35,276 bases of DNA from a virus. The notes beneath the pieces were generated by a model. The model did no database searches. It worked only from the letters and a program-made list of their open reading frames with translations, and was not told the DNA's origin. Position numbers and translations under genes: made by a program. Numbering within the stretch: the stretch's first letter is position 1; each line of letters opens with the position of its first letter. The stretch spans positions 1 through 35,276 of the IMG/VR virus record IMGVR_UViG_3300039204_000031. One strand, 5' to 3'. This document shows positions 28,728 to 35,276 of this stretch, in pieces.

Positions 28728-30572
28728 CTACCAAGTAGCTAGAGCTGATCTAACCCAAGTGTTTGTCGCTATACAAACATATATGAATCCAGATGTTATT
28801 CTAATTTCTCCAGTTGTTCCCGTATCTGTTGCAGAAGATGGAGCCGTATTTAAGGCTGATAGTTTGTATTGCGTTGACTGAGTAAGTCCATTTATATCTA
28901 ATTTCGCTCCAGAATCGGCAACTTTACCAACTCCAACATTACCATTAAGGTCAACCCTAACTCTTTCGCTTCCGTTAACAATTAATAATAAATTGGCGGA
29001 TGTGCCCGCTTCTAATCTTAGATTTGAATCTGCAACAATTTGAGAAGTGGAAGAATTAAATTCAGATAAATCTATAGTTGTATTTGCTCCATTAAATATT
29101 ATATCTTTATTAAAAAGTATTCTATCTGACCTAAGATCAACTAAATCTAAAGAGTTAGTGTCATCCCTTATATAGTAACTAGTACCATTAGTATAATTAA
29201 TCCAATTATTTGTTGCACCCTTTAAAGAAACTCCATTAACTCCATTAACTATTACATTTTTATCTATTGTAAAATTCCCAAAAGTTTCTAAATCTAGATT
29301 AGATTTAATCAGTAAACCAGTAGCAGTAGAATTCAAATTGATTCTAAAATCACCAGCGTTATTTTGGAATAATTCAGCTCCATTTCCACCATTATATAAA
29401 GAACTACCAAACTTAATACTAGATTGACCAGAACCTCCTAAAAATAGATTTCTAAAATTCGTATCAGAATTAAATGTACCTGCATAAGAAGTCGTTATTC
29501 CTGTTCCAACAACTCCTCCAGAAACATTTATACCTGCTGAACTTACATTTACTACATCAGCTGCTTTGGCTTTTAAAATTAAATTATCTATAGTATGATC
29601 ATAAACTACTCCACCTAAACCAAAACTATTTGTATTAGAAAAATAAAGATTTGAAAATCCAGTCTCTCCAGCTAAAATTTCAACTTGCGCATTATCTGTT
29701 GATATTCCACTATTTCGTATAAACAGTTGAGAATCAATATCTCTAGCAGCACCGCCACTACCCGTTATAAGTACATCAGAATTCAAATTTATTTCTTGAG
29801 AGTCATCATCAATAGTTATTTTAGTTCCATTTCCCGAGTCGTCATAGTCCCCTAAGATTAAAATTAAGTCGCCCCCAGATCTTGTCCCTGTGAATGTTGA
29901 CCACTCAACCGTATCACTTGAATTATCTATTTTGGCCCAACCGGCATCTGTTTTAATTGCCCAATCGTTAACTTCCCAGTCTGTAATTCCTCCTAAGTCT
30001 GTATTACCAGCCACGCTAACAATCCAATAGTAACCAGATTCAGTAGTGCTTGTAATATCGGGAGTGTTCGTGTCAGCATTCCAGTTACCTTGTGCCACTA
30101 ACCCTCTTTCTATTGTAGAAAAAAGATTTTGCACCCATTCTCTAGATACCAATATCTTTCCTGAGCCAAAACCGTCTATAATTGCATTAGTTAAGTTATT
30201 AGGTAATATATACCCAAAGAAAGCATCAAAGTTAATCGTTCCAGTAGATATTGGTGCAGTCATAGAAATAGCCTCTCCCTCAATACCTATGCTTGAACCT
30301 GTTTGAGTTATTCTTAGTTTAGTTCCGTTAACGCTATCATCATAATCACCTATTTTAACCTCTAAATCACCTACTGTTCTATCACCTGTAACCAAAACCC
30401 AGTCTAAATCATCTTCATCTAATATTGATTTTTGTACACTTTCTAATCTGTTGTTTGCCTCACTCCATATAAGAAATAAATCTGTGTCCTGGACTTGTAG
30501 GGCAATCGGTAACTGATCCCCTTTTTTACTATTTAATAGTATTGTTAATACTTGCTCTATTGCTGTTGCCAT
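28728..30572 (-). CDS. Tail fibre / receptor-binding structural protein
   Basis: 614 aa, Asn/Ser/Thr/Gly-rich and beta-repeat-like. A tandem-like block occurs twice: WVLVTGDRTVGDLEVKIGDY (about 58-77) and WSTFTGTRSGGDLILILGDY (about 224-243), each followed by DDS-NGTK. Between them is a module with GNWNADTNTPDI and DWEVNDWAIKTDAGWAKIDN, seen in adhesin-like phage fibres. The C-terminal tip (TGTTGEIRITSGFIYVCIAT NTW) is the common knob of such fibres. Its place after the large tail proteins supports host recognition. Confidence 0.75.
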   Translation of the reverse strand: MATAIEQVLTILLNSKKGDQLPIALQVQDTDLFLIWSEANNRLESVQKSILDEDDLDWVLVTGDRTVGDLEVKIGDYDDSVNGTKLRITQTGSSIGIEGEAISMTAPISTGTINFDAFFGYILPNNLTNAIIDGFGSGKILVSREWVQNLFSTIERGLVAQGNWNADTNTPDITSTTESGYYWIVSVAGNTDLGGITDWEVNDWAIKTDAGWAKIDNSSDTVEWSTFTGTRSGGDLILILGDYDDSGNGTKITIDDDSQEINLNSDVLITGSGGAARDIDSQLFIRNSGISTDNAQVEILAGETGFSNLYFSNTNSFGLGGVVYDHTIDNLILKAKAADVVNVSSAGINVSGGVVGTGITTSYAGTFNSDTNFRNLFLGGSGQSSIKFGSSLYNGGNGAELFQNNAGDFRINLNSTATGLLIKSNLDLETFGNFTIDKNVIVNGVNGVSLKGATNNWINYTNGTSYYIRDDTNSLDLVDLRSDRILFNKDIIFNGANTTIDLSEFNSSTSQIVADSNLRLEAGTSANLLLIVNGSERVRVDLNGNVGVGKVADSGAKLDINGLTQSTQYKLSALNTAPSSATDTGTTGEIRITSGFIYVCIATNTWVRSALATW

Positions 30573-30578
30573 AATTTT

Positions 30579-32588
30579 TTATTCTATATATAATAATCCA
30601 TCCCCTAATCCCTCTATTGCTAAAGGAGTTCCGCTATTTATACTAATGCTTCCGTCACTAGAAAGACTGTCAAATATATAATTAGCTTTTGTTAATTGCT
30701 GTGTTACTTCGTAAACATTTGTTCCGTTAAAACCTCTTGTTTCTGCTTCAGTCTCTTTTATAAAACTAATAGAATCCCCAAATACTCTGTCGTTTGCACA
30801 AAGTAATATAAACTTCTGAGCCATTGCTGTTGGTATTACATTTAACCTTACTAAATAAAATTCTCTAACAGTAGAATCTATCTGAATTGTGTTTGTATCT
30901 GCTACATAAACATCGTTCGTACTATTTGGCAACCATTCAAAGTTATAAATATATTTGAACCTAGCCTTATTTCTTATACCAAAAGAGTAATTTATTTCGT
31001 TATTTTCTGTATTATACCATTCAAATAGGTGTGTTTTTGGTTGAGACTCCAAAACTTCTATCCTTTCACTTAAATAACTTGTCGCTGTAAATTCGCTATC
31101 AGTTAAGTCTATTCTTATTTGATAGCATCCGTTTAAAGTAGATAAATCTAAGCTAAACTGATAAACTTCATAATTTAACTGGTTGTAATAACTTACAACC
31201 CTTCTTACTAATCCTTGTTGTGGAATTGACTCTGGATAAGACGCTACTAAAGCATCCATTATCGCGGTACTAACGCCATCAATAACGATTATATCCCTAA
31301 CTTTAATCCAACCAGCATTTTGTATATTTAGGTATTCTCCAATATCTATCCAGTCTGGTAAAGAGTTACCTAAAGAATAAGTACCGTTTGGTAATAATGT
31401 TACTGGGTCATAGGTATTACCGCTACCAAATTGCAAAGCTACATATTGTTGAGCTTCATAAGTCGCACTTATTACTGTACCATCCCTAACATCTTCTATG
31501 TTTAAGTTTTGTGATTTTTGGTCTACCGCTAAAGCAAACTCATCATTATTAGAGTCAATATACACCACTTCGTTAACTTCATAACTACTTTTAAACTGTT
31601 GTGTAATTATTCCGTCTGAAATCTGGTATGGTTGTTTATAGTTTAACTCTGGATTTTGTACATTTTCTTCGTATGATAAAGTGTTTTCAACTGTTTTTAT
31701 GTTTGTTGAAAAATCTTCACATATCTTAAATCTAAACGATCCAGAATTAGAAACAAAAGAGTATTGCACCCTCTCATCTATTTGAGGAGTGAACTCATCA
31801 ATATCAAAATCTAATGAGAAATCACAACCTAAACTATCTCTAACGTAAACCGTGTAACTTCCTACAGCTAATCCACTAAATGAATTACTGGCGTAAAATA
31901 TAACATTGTCTAAAGAGTATTCTAAATCAAATAAAGGTGTTTGTATATAATTATTATTAACCGTTACCGTTCCTCCGTTTGGAGCTAACACAACATCAGC
32001 AGAGAAATCAGCAGCAACCAAAGAAGGAATATAAACCGTTTCTGTGTCTGAGTTGTTAGAGTCATTTAACGTAACATTAAACCTTCCTGTTCTTTGAACA
32101 TCTACAATATAAGGGTTTGTTGCGACTGTATCAATAATCGGAGACGTAATATCTGTTGCTTGTACATTTGTTGTAATTGTTAATTTTACATTAGTACAAG
32201 GCAATGAATCAGCTTCAGATGTTGTAATACTATCAATAGTGAAAACAGTTGGCGCAACCACATTGTTAATTGTATTAGTAACCCTTCCAGATGTATTGTT
32301 GGACTCTTCTGTAAACGAACTGTTTACATTTGTAGCAACTACACTTATTTCGTTGTTTATGTAGTCGGGTGTTATTGTGTATAAATTCGTGTTGTTATAT
32401 GCACTCTCTAAAAACTGATAAGTATATAAAATAGTTTCATCTATAGTAGTTCCTAATAATGGAAAATCAACAGTAGACAATCCATAGTCAACTAATATTA
32501 ACTGTAAAGGCGTCAAACCATCTTGTATAGAGAAAGAATCTGTACCTAATGGATTAGAGTTATATTTTATGATAAAATCACTTGTCAT
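30579..32588 (-). CDS. Large tail protein (669 aa)
   Basis: Predominantly beta-structured, with Ig-like or SprB-repeat-like segments (SLDNVIFYASNSFSGLAVGS YTVYVRDSLGC, about 225-255). That last segment resembles the repeats of Bacteroidetes gliding adhesins. It lies between the tail tip protein and fibre genes, so it probably belongs to the tail tip or baseplate. No enzymatic motif is visible. Confidence 0.62.
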   Translation of the reverse strand: MTSDFIIKYNSNPLGTDSFSIQDGLTPLQLILVDYGLSTVDFPLLGTTIDETILYTYQFLESAYNNTNLYTITPDYINNEISVVATNVNSSFTEESNNTSGRVTNTINNVVAPTVFTIDSITTSEADSLPCTNVKLTITTNVQATDITSPIIDTVATNPYIVDVQRTGRFNVTLNDSNNSDTETVYIPSLVAADFSADVVLAPNGGTVTVNNNYIQTPLFDLEYSLDNVIFYASNSFSGLAVGSYTVYVRDSLGCDFSLDFDIDEFTPQIDERVQYSFVSNSGSFRFKICEDFSTNIKTVENTLSYEENVQNPELNYKQPYQISDGIITQQFKSSYEVNEVVYIDSNNDEFALAVDQKSQNLNIEDVRDGTVISATYEAQQYVALQFGSGNTYDPVTLLPNGTYSLGNSLPDWIDIGEYLNIQNAGWIKVRDIIVIDGVSTAIMDALVASYPESIPQQGLVRRVVSYYNQLNYEVYQFSLDLSTLNGCYQIRIDLTDSEFTATSYLSERIEVLESQPKTHLFEWYNTENNEINYSFGIRNKARFKYIYNFEWLPNSTNDVYVADTNTIQIDSTVREFYLVRLNVIPTAMAQKFILLCANDRVFGDSISFIKETEAETRGFNGTNVYEVTQQLTKANYIFDSLSSDGSISINSGTPLAIEGLGDGLLYIE

Positions 32589-32592
32589 TTTC

Positions 32593-34794
32593 TTATGCTT
32601 TTTTTAATAATTTCCAGTTTCCTTCGTTGTTAGGGCTTAATTCTAAAATATACCCTTCTTCTTTATTTCCAAACTCATTAATAAATCTAACCTTTCCGAA
32701 GAAGTTTGGCACTGATCTATCACCTACCTGAGTCCTTCCGTATATTTGTTGATTTATCTCAAATGTTACCTTTGATTTAAATTCTACAACCTCATTAACA
32801 AATAAAGGATAATCTAAATCATCTATCAAAACAGATGAATTTTCAGACCTTTCCACCCCTCCTGTTGGTTGAGTTGTCAATAGTTCGTTTCCTATTGAAT
32901 TACTAAATGTTATACTTTCTGATACAAATTTACTTAAAAAAGACCTTAAAAACTTGCCATGCCTTAAATAATTATTCAAAGGACTTAATCTCAACCCTGT
33001 TATTGTTTCAGGACTGTAAACCCCTGTTGGTAGTTGTTCAAAATCATCACTCCATATTCTTTCCTCTAACGCTTCTCCAGAACCTTCTTTTAAATCTAAT
33101 ACAAATATACTTTTATCGTATCTGGTATCATCTGTTGGATTAGTTTCTATTGATTGCCTCCTAGCAAATTCCTTTCCATAACTATCTGCTCTATAATCAG
33201 AAGATATATCGTATACATTATCTACTCTAGTAATTGGTGTGTCGTATGTGTTTAATATGTTTGGCTCGTCTAATCCTTGCGCCTCTTCGTATAGGTTATC
33301 TCCTGAAGGCTTTTTATATCCTGACTTCATAGATGTATAAGCCTTCTCAGAAAAAGCACTCCTTACAACCTCGCTTACTTGCTCTGTTAAGTCAACAGCT
33401 ACAAAATCCTGAAAGAAATAATCTATAGACTCATGTACAATGGCTTCTTCTCCATCAATTCTATCTATAGTATAGCCTGTTAAGAATAAAGATTTACTAT
33501 TATTTATAAAAGAATCGAAGCTAATTTCTATATTTTTATCGTAAAATTGTCTTATCCATAACCCTAAAGACAATGCAGATAGTTTAAAGTCGCCATTAGT
33601 AAAGAAATCACTAATATACTTTCCTTTTTTTCCTGTTATTATTTGAGTTATTTTCTCTCCAGCGTCCTTCATAAGTACCGCCTGTGTTTGAGAATTAGAT
33701 CTTACGCTGTCCTCGTTTATATCTAATGTGCATGAAACGTCTTTAAAATCCACTGAATAAGCCGCAAAGTCATCAGCGGTAGCGCCTCCGTACCATTGTA
33801 AGGATAAACTTTCTCCAGCTTCTAGTGTTATAGTTTCATTAAATGTTATTGTTTGTGGTTCAGAAGCAACGAAATAATTAATTACGTTAGCCTCTCCTGT
33901 AACATTGAATAACTCCCTCCTTTTTGTTAGGTCTACATCTAATACATTTTCATTGTTATATGTTTCCAATATAACGCTAAAAAAAGCATCGTTTTCTAAA
34001 AACTCAATATCTTTATATACTGGAGTGAATGACAATTCAAATGAAATATTTACATTTTTAGTTATGTCGTTGTTTAAGTAAAAAACCATCGAAGCTAATC
34101 CCTCATATTGAGTTAAAACGCTCCTTATTATTTGATCTTTTATTTGAGCAGCTACCATGTTATCACTCTCGTAATTTATAGTTAAAGGAACTCCGACATG
34201 AGACTCGAAATAAATAAACGGGGCAGGAGGGATCGATCTAAAAGATTGTGTTAAGGAGTCTTCTTCTGATGTTTCTAATTGAGAAACTAATAGTATATCC
34301 CTACTTGTTAACGATACATCTTGCTTTATAAGTTCGTCTATTTCTGTTCCGTCTAGCGACAAAGTCCTTTCTAATTCAAACTTTTCTTTCCCTTTTGATT
34401 TAAGTAATGCATTCAGACCCCCACTTTTAAAAGGGATGCTTACATAAGTCTTATAGCTAATGTATTCGCTAAAATCAAACTTTCCCTGACTATAAATATA
34501 TCTTACATCTGTGTTAGGATTAAATCTATATTCTATTAAATCAACATCTGCCTCTATATCTCTTATTAAGTAAGCAGACCTTAAAAAATCAGCTCCTTGT
34601 TTAGTAAACTCTAACTCTCTTGATATTTGAGTAATAACCCCAAAATTATCTAAACTCCTTTTTAAAGTAACCTCAGATTCCTCCCAGTTTCTAGGTGGTG
34701 GATAATAAGTACCTCCTGGCTCTGTGTCGTTTAACAAAACACTTGTCCCGTTGTCATTATTAATTAAAAGATATTCTACTCTTTTGTAATTCAT
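32593..34794 (-). CDS. Large tail tip / baseplate protein (733 aa)
   Basis: Begins MNYKRVEYLLINNDNGTSVL, directly after the tape measure stop (TAG, then ATG). The gene after the tape measure normally encodes the distal tail or hub protein. The sequence is beta-rich throughout with a conserved start ESEVTLKRSLDNFGVITQIS (about 39-58). Family membership was not recognised beyond its similarity to structural proteins at this place in Bacteroidetes phages. Confidence 0.65.
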   Translation of the reverse strand: MNYKRVEYLLINNDNGTSVLLNDTEPGGTYYPPPRNWEESEVTLKRSLDNFGVITQISRELEFTKQGADFLRSAYLIRDIEADVDLIEYRFNPNTDVRYIYSQGKFDFSEYISYKTYVSIPFKSGGLNALLKSKGKEKFELERTLSLDGTEIDELIKQDVSLTSRDILLVSQLETSEEDSLTQSFRSIPPAPFIYFESHVGVPLTINYESDNMVAAQIKDQIIRSVLTQYEGLASMVFYLNNDITKNVNISFELSFTPVYKDIEFLENDAFFSVILETYNNENVLDVDLTKRRELFNVTGEANVINYFVASEPQTITFNETITLEAGESLSLQWYGGATADDFAAYSVDFKDVSCTLDINEDSVRSNSQTQAVLMKDAGEKITQIITGKKGKYISDFFTNGDFKLSALSLGLWIRQFYDKNIEISFDSFINNSKSLFLTGYTIDRIDGEEAIVHESIDYFFQDFVAVDLTEQVSEVVRSAFSEKAYTSMKSGYKKPSGDNLYEEAQGLDEPNILNTYDTPITRVDNVYDISSDYRADSYGKEFARRQSIETNPTDDTRYDKSIFVLDLKEGSGEALEERIWSDDFEQLPTGVYSPETITGLRLSPLNNYLRHGKFLRSFLSKFVSESITFSNSIGNELLTTQPTGGVERSENSSVLIDDLDYPLFVNEVVEFKSKVTFEINQQIYGRTQVGDRSVPNFFGKVRFINEFGNKEEGYILELSPNNEGNWKLLKKA

Positions 34795-35259
34795 CTATAG
34801 TATATCGTTTTTTCTATTCAAGAATCTTAAATCTTTAGCTATGTCTATTTTTTGATTTAAGTATATTGGTCTACTTTGGTTGTTAATTGCCTTAATTATC
34901 TTATTTGCTGATTGGTCATTACTGTTTATCAACTTACTAGCCATGTCGTGCTTATCAGATAAATAGTTTTGATGTGTAATATTAGACATTACAATATGTC
35001 TTTGCAAATCATTTACTATTTGACTGTCTGAGTAATTAGACAAATATTCGTTTGCGTCTGGATGTATAATGTCCCCTTTTTTACCATGAACAACAGCATT
35101 CTTTTTATCTGTCTTATAAAGTTTCCCTTTTCTCTCTACAAGCTCAGTCCTTCCGCTAGGGTGGTCATTTATCATCATTAACCCGTCATGCGTCATTTCA
35201 CCACCTTCCGCAAATTGTGGTATTGGTTGCGCTAAAACGGTAGCTAATTGCACCGCTCC
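34795..35259 (-). CDS. Tail tape measure protein, C-terminal part (runs into the right end)
   Basis: The last about 150 codons of the tape measure: QPIPQFAEGGEMTHDGLMMI, VHGKKGDIIHPDANEYL, and a Lys/Asn-rich end DLRFLNRKNDIL with TAG. Translation can be read as starting at an internal Met (35253), but this is not a start: the same DNA at 18-181 shows the frame continues upstream in the left-hand piece. GE(M)THDGL and IIHPDAN are typical tape measure C-terminal segments. Confidence 0.88.
   Translation of the reverse strand, partial: GAVQLATVLAQPIPQFAEGGEMTHDGLMMINDHPSGRTELVERKGKLYKTDKKNAVVHGKKGDIIHPDANEYLSNYSDSQIVNDLQRHIVMSNITHQNYLSDKHDMASKLINSNDQSANKIIKAINNQSRPIYLNQKIDIAKDLRFLNRKNDIL
35096..35259 (+). 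repeat. Terminal direct repeat, right copy
   Basis: Identical to 18-181. In the true circular genome only one copy would exist. It lies inside the tape measure gene. Confidence 0.93.
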
Positions 35260-35276
35260 GATCGTGACTGGGAAAC
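35260..35276 (-). other. Random-PCR primer, reverse complement (non-biological)
   Basis: GATCGTGACTGGGAAAC is the exact reverse complement of positions 1-17 and follows the terminal repeat. It should be trimmed. Confidence 0.93.

Noticed and set aside
1-35276. Integrase, lysogeny repressor or CRISPR array
   Set aside because: No recombinase motif, CI-like two-domain repressor or regularly spaced repeat was found. The only regulator seen is a 67-aa Cro-like protein.

Overview
The window is an almost complete, circularly closing genome of a tailed phage with siphovirus-type morphogenesis genes, infecting a member of the Bacteroidetes, most likely a flavobacterium. Support for the host: AT-rich DNA, promoters of the Bacteroidetes type (TTTG, 20-21 bp, TAnnTTTG), almost no Shine-Dalgarno sequences, very short AT-rich gene junctions (TAATG, ATGA, TAATATG), and families typical of flavobacterial phages (DUF3127, YqaJ, DUF5675, NinG). 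The first and last 17 bases are a random-PCR primer and its reverse complement. Inside them lies an identical 164-bp direct repeat (18-181 and 35096-35259). Removing both gives a circle of about 35,078 bp in which the tape measure gene, cut by the window ends, closes in frame to about 1042 codons.

Every supported gene is on the minus strand, so the map reads from right to left and wraps around. The late region starts at a promoter at about 10.15 kb. It runs through portal, two tiny genes, prohead protease, major capsid protein, head-tail connectors, major tail protein, two overlapping tail assembly chaperone frames and tape measure. It then crosses the junction to large tail proteins, a tail fibre, small membrane proteins, a DUF5675 lysis-type protein, a 3TM holin and a spanin-like protein, and ends at a strong terminator at 26.42-26.45 kb.

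The early/middle region starts at a promoter at 26.34-26.38 kb. It carries a Cro-like regulator, an OB-fold DUF3127 protein, a replication protein, a DnaB-like helicase, two DNA methyltransferases, NinG, a YqaJ exonuclease with a conserved partner, many small proteins, the two terminase subunits and a C39-like cysteine peptidase. No DNA polymerase, integrase or CI-type repressor was recognised, so replication probably relies on host polymerase, and a lytic life style is likely but not proven.

The most interesting signals are regulatory. Intrinsic-terminator-like hairpins lie inside operons: in the portal leader (with an alternative pairing that looks like an antiterminator), in the leader of the replication gene, and just after the major tail protein gene. 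Other points of interest are a promoter cassette duplicated at 19.7 and 26.35 kb, a 43-nt tRNA T-arm-like element, two possible -1 frameshift sites, and three small reading frames each broken by one in-frame stop.
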